The notes beneath the pieces were generated by a model. That model made no database searches and was not told where the DNA came from. It was given only the letters and a program-made list of their open reading frames with translations. The position numbers were made by a program, and so were the translations under genes. Positions 7,632-15,845 of a stretch of 64,000 bases of DNA are shown one piece after another (positions within the stretch are counted from its first letter, which is position 1; the number at the start of each line of letters is the position of its first letter). This stretch comes from Planctomycetota bacterium (GTDB lineage: Bacteria > Planctomycetota > UBA1135 > GCA-002686595): contig JABACD010000009.1 of NCBI GenBank assembly GCA_014237855.1, positions 1 through 64,000 on the forward strand. The letters are read 5' to 3'.

Positions 7632-9059
7632 ATGACCAAGAATTACGAGCCCACCGAGCGCGAGCAGAGCTTCCTGGCGACTGTCGAAGACACCAAGTAC
7701 GACCGCCAGAGCATCAACGGCCTGTCGCCCTTCCTGAACGAGAAGGCGCCGGCAGACGTGCTGAGCTTCTACTCAAGAGACGAACTCGAGGCCCTCGGCG
7801 CCTTGAAGGGAGGCGAGCGCGATGTCGAGTCGCGCATGCCCGTGAAGATCACGCGGCACTACTTCGAGCTGGCCACCAAGAGCGCGCCCATTCGCGCCAT
7901 CGTGAAGGCCTCCCCGGCTGAGACCGAGAACCTGCAGGGCTCGGAAGATCCCGGCAACCAGCTCGACTACAGCCCGGTCGAGGGGCTCCTGCACAAGTAC
8001 GAGATGGGCCTGATGTACGTCGTCTCGACCTGCTCAGCTCACTGCCGCTTTTGCTACCGCGAAGAGCTGATCGCCCGCAAGGAGATCGAGCGCCAAGACG
8101 GCACAGTCGCAAAGAAGGGCATGGCCCAGGTCCCCGACATCGTGAACTACATCAAGGAGTTCAACGGCGCCGTCGAGGCCAACGGCGGTCTGCATCCCGA
8201 TTCGAAGCGCGAGAAGCTGCGCGAGATCCTGCTCTCGGGCGGCGACCCGATGGTGCTCTCGAATACGAAGATCGCCACCTGGCTGGCGGCCCTGGCCGAG
8301 ACTGGAATCGAGGCCATTCGCATTGGTACGAAGGAGTTGGCCTTCTTCCCCAACCGCTTCGACGACACCTTCTTCGCCATGCTCGACAGCTGGCACGAGA
8401 CCTACCCGGACGTGGGGCTGCGCATGATGGTGCACTTCAACCACCCCGACGAGTTCCTGCTCAAGGACGACAACGAGAACTACATCCCCGACGAGCAGGG
8501 CATCTTCGAGTGGCATCCGGACACCAAGCGAGCCATGGACGGGCTCACCTCGCGCGGCTGGATCTCCATCGAGAACCAGGCACCGATCATCCGGGGCGTC
8601 AACGCCGACCCCGATGCACTCCGCATCATGCAGCGAGCTCTCAAGCGTGTGGGGGCGAACAACCACTACTTCTTCGGCGGGCGTGACATAGTCGCCTACC
8701 GTGCCTTCAACGTGCCGATCGAGACGGCCTGGCAGATCCTCAACGACTCCCAGAAAGGCCTCTCGGGCGTCGAGACTCATGCGCGGCTCTCGATCACCCA
8801 CTACAAGGGCAAGACAGAGGTCTCGGCCGTCACCAGCGAGCCGATCCCCGGGGTCCCGGGTTCCGAGAACGGCGTCGTGATCTTCAAGCTGCTGCGCAAC
8901 GCGGCGGACGCCCCCGAGCGTGGCAAGATCTGCATCGTCGGCCGCAACCCGGACGCTGTCTGGTTCGACGACTACGAGGACCGTGTCATCTACGACGAGG
9001 CCGGGCTCTTCGAATATGCACGCGTCAACGCGAGGGCTGAGCAAGTCAGCCAGCCATGA
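7632..9059 (+). CDS. KamA-family radical SAM, PLP-dependent 2,3-aminomutase
   Basis: A 475-residue enzyme of the lysine 2,3-aminomutase family, which moves an amino group from C2 to C3 by radical chemistry with SAM and PLP. Visible motifs are the cluster CSAHCRFC (C134, C138, C141), LSGGDPM at 201-207, and GKTEV near 393-397, where K394 is the likely PLP lysine. Clostridial lysine aminomutase uses Asp293 and Asp330 to bind the substrate epsilon-amino group. By eye, no Asp is present in the second region (383-393), and the first region reads GGRDIV (349-354), with an added Arg351. The substrate may therefore not be lysine; an acidic amino acid is possible. The ATG at 7632 gives a normal N-terminus; the frame is open upstream, but that stretch lies opposite rpiR. 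It is first in an operon with overlapping CoA-transferase genes. EpmB is less likely given the length and context. Confidence 0.86.
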   Translation: MTKNYEPTEREQSFLATVEDTKYDRQSINGLSPFLNEKAPADVLSFYSRDELEALGALKGGERDVESRMPVKITRHYFELATKSAPIRAIVKASPAETENLQGSEDPGNQLDYSPVEGLLHKYEMGLMYVVSTCSAHCRFCYREELIARKEIERQDGTVAKKGMAQVPDIVNYIKEFNGAVEANGGLHPDSKREKLREILLSGGDPMVLSNTKIATWLAALAETGIEAIRIGTKELAFFPNRFDDTFFAMLDSWHETYPDVGLRMMVHFNHPDEFLLKDDNENYIPDEQGIFEWHPDTKRAMDGLTSRGWISIENQAPIIRGVNADPDALRIMQRALKRVGANNHYFFGGRDIVAYRAFNVPIETAWQILNDSQKGLSGVETHARLSITHYKGKTEVSAVTSEPIPGVPGSENGVVIFKLLRNAADAPERGKICIVGRNPDAVWFDDYEDRVIYDEAGLFEYARVNARAEQVSQP

Positions 9060-9766
9060 TCGACAAGCAGATCTCGAGCTGCGCTGAGGCCGTCGCCGAT
9101 GTCTTCGACGGCGCGACAGTCATGATCGGCGGCTTCGGTGAGGCCGGCAGTCCGATCGAGTTGATCCACGCGCTGATCGATCAGGGCGCAAGAGACCTGA
9201 CCGTGGTGAACAACAACACGGGCAGCGGCGAGGTCGGCCTGGCTGCGCTGATCAAGGCCGAACGAGTCTCGAAGATGATCTGCTCCTACCCGCGGACGAC
9301 GAACTCGACCGTCTTTCCTGTGCTCTACAAGTCGGGCAAGACGAAGCTGGAGCTCGTACCGCAGGGCACCTTGGCCGAGCGCATCCGTGCTGGCGGCGCG
9401 GGAATTCCGGCCTTCTACACGCCCACATCGGTGGGCACGATGCTGTCCGAGGGCAAGGAGCACCGCACCATCGACGGCCGAGAGTACGTGCTCGAACGCG
9501 GCCTCACCGCGGACTTCGCCTTCATCAAGGGATCGGTGGCGGACCGTCACGGCAACATCATCTACAACAAGACAGCACGTAACTTCGCGCCAATCATGGC
9601 CACGGCCGGACGGCAAACGATCGTCCAAGCGGCCAAGGTCGTCGATCCGGGCGAGCTGGACCCCGAGACGATCGTCACCCCGGGGATATTCGTGCAGGGC
9701 GTCGTGCACGTCGCGAAGCCTGCCCACGAGTCGGAGCAGGTCGCTCAGGGAGTGTCGTACCCGTGA
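9056..9766 (+). CDS. 3-oxoacid CoA-transferase subunit A (PcaI/AtoD-like)
   Basis: A 236-residue alpha subunit of a family I CoA-transferase. The glycine-rich IGGFGEAGSP near residues 23-32 is the CoA-binding signature. The segments LTVVNNNTGSGEVGLAALI, LVPQGTLAERIRAGGAGI and DPETIVTPGIFVQGVV strongly resemble 3-oxoadipate:succinyl-CoA transferase subunit PcaI. Its ATG overlaps the TGA of the aminomutase gene (ATGA), and its own TGA overlaps the GTG of subunit B. Substrate assignment within the family from sequence alone is unreliable (acetoacetate, 3-oxoadipate and related 3-oxo acids). The context suggests that it activates the 3-oxo acid made by the aminomutase and aminotransferase. Confidence 0.92.
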   Translation: MIDKQISSCAEAVADVFDGATVMIGGFGEAGSPIELIHALIDQGARDLTVVNNNTGSGEVGLAALIKAERVSKMICSYPRTTNSTVFPVLYKSGKTKLELVPQGTLAERIRAGGAGIPAFYTPTSVGTMLSEGKEHRTIDGREYVLERGLTADFAFIKGSVADRHGNIIYNKTARNFAPIMATAGRQTIVQAAKVVDPGELDPETIVTPGIFVQGVVHVAKPAHESEQVAQGVSYP

Positions 9767-10437
9767 GCAACGCATCCATTGGCTGGAGCCGCGAGGAGAT
9801 GGCGGCACGCGTCGCCCTCGACATCCCGGACGGCAGCTACGTGAATCTGGGCATCGGCATCCCCGAGCTCGTCGCGCGCTACGTGCCCGAGGAGCGTGAG
9901 TTCATCTACCACACGGAGAACGGCCTGCTCGGCATGGGGCCTGCGCCCGAAGAGGGCGGCGGCGAGCCAGAGCTGATCAATGCTGGCAAGAGGCGCGTGA
10001 CAGCTCTACCGGGAGCGGCGTACTTCCACCACGCCGATAGCTTCGTGATGATCCGCGGGGGCCACCTCGACCTGTGCGTTCTCGGCGCCCTACAGGTGGC
10101 CCAGAACGGCGACCTGGCCAATTGGTCCGTGGGCAGTCCCGATGCGATTCCGGCTGTCGGGGGCGCGATGGACCTCGTCGCCGGCGTGAAGGCGATCTAC
10201 GTCGTCACCCAGCACGTCACGAAGAAGGGCGCACCGAAGCTGGTCGAGGCCTGCACCTTTCCGCTGACCGGTTGCGGGATCGTGGACCGCATCTACACCG
10301 ATCTGGCTGTGATCGACGTGACTGACGAGGGCTTCCGGCTCGTCGAGCTGGCCCCCGGCATCGACGAGGACCACGTGCGAGAGCGGACCGACGCACCGCT
10401 CCTGTCGATCGGCGAGGGCCGCGCAGTCACTTCCTGA
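9763..10437 (+). CDS. 3-oxoacid CoA-transferase subunit B (PcaJ/AtoA-like)
   Basis: A 224-residue beta subunit, partner of the preceding gene. The catalytic glutamate is E52 in HTENGLLGMGP, the residue that forms the glutamyl-CoA thioester in family I transferases; GIGIPELVARYVP precedes it. The start is GTG at 9763, fixed by the GTGA overlap with subunit A. The next gene starts with GTG one base after this stop, so all four genes of the operon are translationally linked. Confidence 0.92.
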   Translation: MSNASIGWSREEMAARVALDIPDGSYVNLGIGIPELVARYVPEEREFIYHTENGLLGMGPAPEEGGGEPELINAGKRRVTALPGAAYFHHADSFVMIRGGHLDLCVLGALQVAQNGDLANWSVGSPDAIPAVGGAMDLVAGVKAIYVVTQHVTKKGAPKLVEACTFPLTGCGIVDRIYTDLAVIDVTDEGFRLVELAPGIDEDHVRERTDAPLLSIGEGRAVTS

Positions 10438-10438
10438 C

Positions 10439-11758
10439 GTGAGCGAGTCCAAGGCCACATCGAGGAGCGCTGCCCTTTACGAGCGCGCGCTGCACACCCT
10501 CCCTGGCGGCGTCAGCCGTAACACGGTGCTGCGATCGCCGCACCCGATCTACGCCGCTCATGCCAAGGGTTGCCGCGTGACCGACATCGAGGGTGTCACG
10601 CGCATCGACTTCTCGAACAACATGGCGTCGCTCGTCCTCGGGCACGCAGATGATGAGGTCGTCCGGGCGGTGAGCGAACAGCTCACGCGGGGCTCGGCCT
10701 TCGCTCTCGCCACAGAGCTCGAGGTCGAATATGCGGAGTACCTGTGCGAGCGCTGCCCCTCCTTCGAGAAGCTGCGCTTCGTGAACTCTGGCACCGAGGC
10801 GGTGATGGGAATGCTGAAAGCCTCGCGTGCCTTCACCGGACGCCCGAAGATTGCCAAGGTCGAAGGGGCCTACCACGGGCTCTACGACTACGCCGAGGTC
10901 AGCCAGACCTCACGGCCCGAGAGCTGGGGCGACCCGACCCGACCGGCCAGTGTGCCCGTCGCCCATGGCACGCCCCAGACGGCCCTCGAGGGTGTGGTCG
11001 TGATTCCCTTCAACGATCCGGATCGTGCCCGCGAAATCCTCGACGAGAACAAGGACGAGCTCGCCTGCGTGCTGCTCGACCCCATGCCACACCGCGTGGG
11101 GCTCAAGCCGGCGAATGCAGACTTCGTGCAAGCCCTACGCCAGTGGACTCAGGCGAACGATGTGCTCCTGGTGTTTGACGAGGTCATCACCTTCCGCTCC
11201 GCGTACGGCGGTGCGCAGACCTGGTACGGGGTGGAGCCGGACATGACCGCGATCGGAAAGGCCATCGGTGGCGGCTTTCCTGTGGGCGCCCTGGCTGGTC
11301 GCGCTGAGGTCATGGACGTCATGAACCCGCTCTCGGAGCGCGTGCTCTTTCCGCACTCGGGCACCTTCTCGGCGAACCCGGTCACGATGGTGGCCGGGCT
11401 CACCACCATGCGGCGCTTTGACGAGACCGCGGTGGCGCGCCTCAACGCCCTTCAGGCCCGGGCCGTCAGCGGCATCGAGGCCGCGATCGAGCGCACGGGC
11501 GTTGCGGCCTGCGTCACCGGCGGTGGCTCCATGTTTCGGGTTCACTTCAAACCGACGGCGCCCCTCAATTATCGCGAGGCCTTCCAGGGGCCGGAGGAAC
11601 TCGCACAGCTCAAGTTGATGCTCGACCACCTCTTCGGCGGCGGCGCGATGATGATCAACACCTGCGCCGCGGCCCTGTCCACGGCGATGGAAGAGGCCGA
11701 GATCGACGAGCTCGTCGAGCTGATGGAACGCGGCTTCGAGAAGCTCCCGAAGGCCTGA
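10439..11758 (+). CDS. Class III PLP aminotransferase (GSAM/beta-aminotransferase group)
   Basis: A 439-residue fold-type I, class III aminotransferase. LPGGVSRNTVLRSPHPIY and FVNSGTEAVMGMLKASRAFTG are typical of the glutamate-1-semialdehyde aminomutase and beta-phenylalanine aminotransferase group. D247 (LVFDEVITFR) should bind the PLP pyridine nitrogen, and K274 (AIGKAIGGGFPVGA) is the Schiff-base lysine. A GTG start lies one base after the CoA-transferase B stop. Heme biosynthesis (HemL) seems unlikely because the gene sits in a catabolic-looking operon with an aminomutase and a 3-oxoacid CoA-transferase. Removal of the 3-amino group from a beta-amino acid, giving a 3-oxo acid, fits all neighbours. 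That role is inference. Confidence 0.88.
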   Translation: MSESKATSRSAALYERALHTLPGGVSRNTVLRSPHPIYAAHAKGCRVTDIEGVTRIDFSNNMASLVLGHADDEVVRAVSEQLTRGSAFALATELEVEYAEYLCERCPSFEKLRFVNSGTEAVMGMLKASRAFTGRPKIAKVEGAYHGLYDYAEVSQTSRPESWGDPTRPASVPVAHGTPQTALEGVVVIPFNDPDRAREILDENKDELACVLLDPMPHRVGLKPANADFVQALRQWTQANDVLLVFDEVITFRSAYGGAQTWYGVEPDMTAIGKAIGGGFPVGALAGRAEVMDVMNPLSERVLFPHSGTFSANPVTMVAGLTTMRRFDETAVARLNALQARAVSGIEAAIERTGVAACVTGGGSMFRVHFKPTAPLNYREAFQGPEELAQLKLMLDHLFGGGAMMINTCAAALSTAMEEAEIDELVELMERGFEKLPKA

Positions 11759-11864
11759 CGGCCGAGCGCGAGCTACGGGCTGCCCTCGCCGCCTGCGGGA
11801 CGATCTCGCTGCGCCAGCTCAAGGCAGGCGCAATGGCGAGGATCGAGGAGTGATTGGCCTTGGT

Positions 11865-11941
11865 TGGTGGGCCCTGTAGGACTTGAACCTACGACCAAGC
11901 GATTATGAGTCACCTGCTCTGACCAACTGAGCTAAGGGCCC
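11865..11941 (-). tRNA. tRNA-Ile(CAU), lysidine-type, CCA encoded
   Basis: On the minus strand the acceptor arm GGGCCC (11936-11941) pairs with GGGCCC (11869-11874), followed by discriminator A and an encoded CCA. The D-arm is GCTCAGTTGGTCAGAGC and the anticodon loop is CTCATAA, so the anticodon reads CAU. The body closely resembles E. coli tRNA-Ile2 rather than initiator or elongator tRNA-Met, so the C is expected to be converted to lysidine by TilS and the tRNA to read AUA codons. Confidence 0.92.
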
Positions 11942-12308
11942 CGGGCGCGAAACCTAACCCGCCGCGCGGTCTCGCAGCAAGGGCCGCCCCACTCCCGTGG
12001 GAATCTTATGGGAGATTCTGAGCCGGTGGCCGGGTCGGGAGGGACTCTGGAGGACCCGCGGGCTCGAACGAGGCCCAGAGCAACCGGGGCCGATCTGTCT
12101 CCTGAAGTGCACCCGCCGTGGGTGTTCTCCTGGCCTGGACGAGATGAGTGGACCATCCATACCCCCACGGAACTCTTCAAAACGGGAACCGGGGGGAGCC
12201 ACTGCGGCCGAAAGAGGCCGCGAGGTGCCTATCACCGCGACCCAGGAGCTAGAATCTGCCGCCTCGGACACGCCGCCTAGACCAAGTACATCTGACCCAG
12301 GACCCTTC
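11942..12308. other. Intergenic region upstream of the peptide-binding protein gene
   Basis: It should hold the transporter operon promoter and the tRNA promoter. No gene is supported. A small hairpin, GCGGCC (12204-12209) with GGCCGC (12216-12221), is visible; no good promoter match is seen. Confidence 0.35.
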
Positions 12309-14381
12309 ATGACTCTCTCCAAGACCTCGCGAACACTAGCGCCGATGCTCTGTGCCGGGCTTCTGATCCTTGGCGCCTGCGGCGGTGATGGCGACGGGAG
12401 CTCTCAGGGAGGTGTCGCCGCTAACTCCAACAGCGCCAGCGCGATGGAGTCCGAAGGGCCAGGGAGCGGCTCCACGAGCGGAATCGCTCCCGGTGGTATT
12501 GGGGGAGGACCGATCGATGACGGGCGCGAACTCCCCGAATTCGAGCCGGAGAGCTACGACCTGGTGATTCCCGACGTCACCTACGAGTGGGACCCCCAGG
12601 CCGGTGACCCCAGCGTCTCCGCCGAGGATGGCGGGCCGGGCTTCACTGGAGAGGGCTGGGAGTCGAACTTCACCTTCCCCGCACGGGGCAGCGCCGAGGC
12701 CGTCAAGGGCGGGCGCATCACGATGTACATCGAATCCTGGCCGGCCACGCTGCGCTTGATGGGCAAGGACTACAACACGGCCTTCAACTACCGAGCGCGT
12801 GATCTGTGTCAGGAGAGCCTGCTGTCCGTGCACCCGCAGACCCTCGAGCATATTCCGAATCTCGCCACTCACTGGAAGATCTCGCCGGACAAGCGCACCT
12901 ACACCTACCGAATCAACCCGGAGGCGCGCTGGAATGATGGCAAGGAGCTCACCGCGCACGACGTGGTCGCCACCTACAAGCTCCGTATGGATGACCGCAT
13001 CCTGTTTCCCTCGGAGCAACTCGTCTTCGGCAAGCTGAACGAGCCCAAGGCCCTCTCGAAGTACATCGTAGAGGTAGAGGTCAAGGACGAGAACTGGCGT
13101 AACTTCCTGTACTTCTCCGGGATGGCCATCTTCCCCAAGCATCAGATCTCGATACCTGGCGACGAATTCCTCAAGGAGTATCAGAACAAGTACCACGCCA
13201 TGTCCGGACCCTACTCCCTGAAGGAGGAGGACGTGGCGATGAACAAGTCCCTGACGCTGACCCGGGACGACAGCTGGTGGGCCAAGGACAATCCCGGCTG
13301 GATGGGTGTCCACAACTTCGACGAGTACCACTTCATCGTTGTCCAGGACCCCAGCCTGGCCTTCGAAAAGGCCAAGAAGGGTGAGATCGACTACTACATA
13401 GTGCCCAAGGCTCAGTGGTGGGTGGAGATGGTGGTCCCTAGCAAGGTGGACGCCGTCAAGCGCGGCCTGATCCAGAAGCGAAAGTTCTTCAACGACGCTC
13501 CAATCGGAACGTCCGGCATCGCGCTCAACTCGACGCGCCCCCCCCTGAACGACATTCGTATGCGCAAGGCTCTGGGGATGCTGCGAAACCGGCCGGAGTT
13601 GATCGACAAGCTCTTCTTCAACGAGTACGCCCCGTTGAACAGCTACTGGCAGGGTGGAACCTATCAGAACTCCAAGAACAAGCCGCTGCCGTACGACCCC
13701 TTCACAGCCGTGGAACTGATCGAAGAGATGGGCTGGACCGAGTTCGACGGTGACGGCTACCGGATCAAGGACGGCGAGCGCCTGGAATTCGAGCTGACCT
13801 ATGCCAGCGCCCTGTCCGAGCCCTCGCTGACCATCTATCAGGAAGATTGCAAGAGAGCGGGAATCAAGGTGAGCCTGAAGCTGATCGACCCCGGAACGCG
13901 CTGGCAGAACATGCGCAAGCGAGAGTACGACATCACCTCGACCGCCTGGGGCGCGCTGGTGTTTCCCAACCCCGAGACGTCGTGGTCTGGCAAGCTTGCG
14001 GCAATCGTTGACAACAACAACGTCACGGGATTCTCTAGCGAGCGCGTTGACGAGCTGCTCGATGCCTATGACCGCGAGTACGACATAGCCAAGCGCATCG
14101 AGATCATTCGCGAAATCGACGGCCTGGTCTTCGCGGAGCACCCCTACGTGCTCGACTGGTACAACCCGGCTCAGCGAGTCATCTACTGGAACAAGTTCTC
14201 CCAGCCCGAATGGGGTGTCTGGCGCACCAATGACCGCTACGACATGATGTACTGCTGGTGGGTCGATCCAGAGAAGGAGAAGGCCGTTGAGGCGGCCATG
14301 AAGGACACCAGCATGGTTCTGGAGACCGAGCCCATCCAGCACAAGTTCTGGCAGCACTGGAACGCAGCGCAGGCTCAGTAG
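12309..14381 (+). CDS. Peptide ABC transporter substrate-binding lipoprotein (SBP_bac_5)
   Basis: A 690-residue extracytoplasmic binding protein for peptides. Signal peptide II: a hydrophobic core then ILGAC, giving lipidated C24. A Gly/Ser/Glu linker runs to about residue 75, then an SBP_bac_5 domain: NLATHWKISPDKRTYTYRI and ARWNDGKELTAHDVVATYKLRMD are classic DppA/OppA/YejA motifs, and DIRMRKALGMLRNRPELIDKLFF is the matching C-terminal lobe. It is longer than most family members because of the linker and C-terminal additions. The ATG at 12309 was chosen because it gives the lipoprotein signal. It is first in a transporter operon; the permeases that follow are of Yej type, so it most resembles YejA in role. 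It ends 93 bases before the permease gene, with a hairpin between them. Confidence 0.92.
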   Translation: MTLSKTSRTLAPMLCAGLLILGACGGDGDGSSQGGVAANSNSASAMESEGPGSGSTSGIAPGGIGGGPIDDGRELPEFEPESYDLVIPDVTYEWDPQAGDPSVSAEDGGPGFTGEGWESNFTFPARGSAEAVKGGRITMYIESWPATLRLMGKDYNTAFNYRARDLCQESLLSVHPQTLEHIPNLATHWKISPDKRTYTYRINPEARWNDGKELTAHDVVATYKLRMDDRILFPSEQLVFGKLNEPKALSKYIVEVEVKDENWRNFLYFSGMAIFPKHQISIPGDEFLKEYQNKYHAMSGPYSLKEEDVAMNKSLTLTRDDSWWAKDNPGWMGVHNFDEYHFIVVQDPSLAFEKAKKGEIDYYIVPKAQWWVEMVVPSKVDAVKRGLIQKRKFFNDAPIGTSGIALNSTRPPLNDIRMRKALGMLRNRPELIDKLFFNEYAPLNSYWQGGTYQNSKNKPLPYDPFTAVELIEEMGWTEFDGDGYRIKDGERLEFELTYASALSEPSLTIYQEDCKRAGIKVSLKLIDPGTRWQNMRKREYDITSTAWGALVFPNPETSWSGKLAAIVDNNNVTGFSSERVDELLDAYDREYDIAKRIEIIREIDGLVFAEHPYVLDWYNPAQRVIYWNKFSQPEWGVWRTNDRYDMMYCWWVDPEKEKAVEAAMKDTSMVLETEPIQHKFWQHWNAAQAQ

Positions 14382-14411
14382 CGCGATCACAAGTGACCCT
14401 CCTCGTGCATA

Positions 14412-14439
14412 CGGTGTCAGCCCTGACCGGCTGACGCCG
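14412..14439 (+). terminator. Intra-operon hairpin after the binding-protein gene
   Basis: CGGTGTCAGCC (14412-14422) pairs with GGCTGACGCCG (14429-14439) over 11 bp with one G-U pair and a 6-base loop; no U-run follows. Such hairpins behind binding-protein genes commonly stabilise the upstream message or partially terminate, so that the binding protein exceeds the permeases. Confidence 0.55.
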
Positions 14440-14474
14440 CACTGCCCCCCCCTACCCCGAACCTGCTGGGCTAA

Positions 14475-15836
14475 ATGGCCGCGTACTTCGCCCGTCGCTT
14501 TCTCCTCCTGATCCCGACCTTTCTCGGGATCACCATGCTGGTATTCGCCATCACCCGCTTCGTGCCTGGTGGGCCGATCGACCAGATGATCATGCAGATG
14601 CAGTCCGGCGACACCGGCAGTGGTGAGGGCGGCGCCAGTGGCGGCGATGGGAAGTCAAGCGTCGACATCCCCCCCGAGGCCCTGGCCAGTCTGAAGAAGT
14701 ACTACCACTTCGACTGGCCGATCTGGCGCCAGTACCTTCAGTTCCTGGGTCCCTTGAACCTCGATGAGCGAGGGGTCTTCGGCGATGAGATCAGCGAGAT
14801 CACGGTCCTGACCTGGTACGCCGAAGAGGGAGACCAGGTGCAGGCAGGAGCCCCGCTAGCCCGCCTGAGGATGATTGGCCTCGAGGACGATTCGGGGGCG
14901 AACGCCACCATCATCTCACGAGAGATCTCAGCACCTTCTACCGGAGAGGTCGTGAAACTCGTGGTTCCACGCGAGGAGCAGCTGGAGGTGGGTCAGCCAT
15001 TACTCGAGTTCCGTCCCGAGGGTGGTGCAATCACCACCATCACCGGCCCCGACCTGTGGTCGAAGCACTGGGCCGGACTGCTCGCCGGCGACCTGGGCAC
15101 CTCCTACAAGTATGAGGTCCCCGTCATCGACCTGGTGGTGTCCCGCTTTCCGATCAGTATCCGCTTCGGCCTGACAGGATTCCTGTTGGCCTACTTCGTC
15201 TGCATCCCACTCGGGGTCTTCAAGGCGATACGCCACAACTCCCACTTCGACTTCGCCTCCAGCGCGCTGGTCTTCGTCGGCTATTCGATTCCAGGCTGGG
15301 CACTAGGTGCGGTCTTGCTCGTCCTCTTCGGGGGTGGTTCGTTCTGGGACATCTTCCCCCTCGGAGGGGTCGAAGCTGACAATTTCGATGAGCTCTCGAG
15401 CTGGGGCAAGGTCAAGGACTTCGTCCACCACATGGCTCTTCCGGTGATCGCCTACTCCATCGGTAGCTTCGCAACCCTGACAGTGCTCACGAAGAACTCA
15501 CTGATGGAGAATCTTGGGCAGGACTACGTCCGTACAGCCTTCGCCAAGGGGCTCTCCGAGAAGCGGGTCATCTTCGTCCATGCCCTGCGCAACTCATTGA
15601 TCCCCATCTGCACCGGCCTGGGCCATGCGCTCTCGCTCGTCATGGCGGGCAGTTACCTCATTGAGAAGGTCTTCAACATCGACGGGCTTGGCCTTCTGGG
15701 CTTCACCTCGATCATCGGGAGAGACTATGCGGTGGTCATGGGTGTCCTGGTCATCAACACGCTGCTCATGCTCATCGGAAACATCTTCAGTGATGTCCTG
15801 TACGTGCTCGTCGATCCGAGGATTCGCTTCAACTAG
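14475..15836 (+). CDS. YejB/OppB-type permease with biotinyl/lipoyl-like insert
   Basis: A 453-residue inner-membrane permease; E. coli YejB is about 364. TM1 is at residues 6-28, followed by FVPGGPIDQM, typical of YejB. The remaining helices lie in about 225-450, with the EAA-loop region YVRTAFAKGLSEKRVIFVHALRNSLIP and the family ending YVLVDPRIRFN. Residues about 93-197 form an insertion in the loop between TM1 and TM2. Within it, about 104-182 (VLTWYAEEGDQVQAGAPLA, then ISAPSTGEVVKLVVP and LEVGQPLLEFRP) looks like a hammerhead biotinyl/lipoyl-type beta-barrel with no modifiable lysine at the turn. OppB proteins do not normally carry this. A shorter Gly/Ser-rich stretch (44-60) precedes it. 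Peptide import is the expected role. Confidence 0.92.
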   Translation: MAAYFARRFLLLIPTFLGITMLVFAITRFVPGGPIDQMIMQMQSGDTGSGEGGASGGDGKSSVDIPPEALASLKKYYHFDWPIWRQYLQFLGPLNLDERGVFGDEISEITVLTWYAEEGDQVQAGAPLARLRMIGLEDDSGANATIISREISAPSTGEVVKLVVPREEQLEVGQPLLEFRPEGGAITTITGPDLWSKHWAGLLAGDLGTSYKYEVPVIDLVVSRFPISIRFGLTGFLLAYFVCIPLGVFKAIRHNSHFDFASSALVFVGYSIPGWALGAVLLVLFGGGSFWDIFPLGGVEADNFDELSSWGKVKDFVHHMALPVIAYSIGSFATLTVLTKNSLMENLGQDYVRTAFAKGLSEKRVIFVHALRNSLIPICTGLGHALSLVMAGSYLIEKVFNIDGLGLLGFTSIIGRDYAVVMGVLVINTLLMLIGNIFSDVLYVLVDPRIRFN

Positions 15837-15845
15837 GGCCACAGG

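Noticed and set aside
10439-11758. hemL (glutamate-1-semialdehyde aminomutase) as the firm identity
   Set aside because: Family motifs overlap with beta-aminotransferases, and the operon context is catabolic, so the HemL symbol was not assigned.
11865-11941. tRNA-Met reading of the CAU tRNA
   Set aside because: The acceptor, D-arm and anticodon-stem sequences match tRNA-Ile2 type rather than initiator or elongator Met.
12336-14390. A 684-codon open frame on the minus strand opposite the peptide-binding protein gene
   Set aside because: The plus-strand frame has a lipoprotein signal and clear SBP motifs; the antisense frame is the stop-poor shadow common in GC-rich genes.
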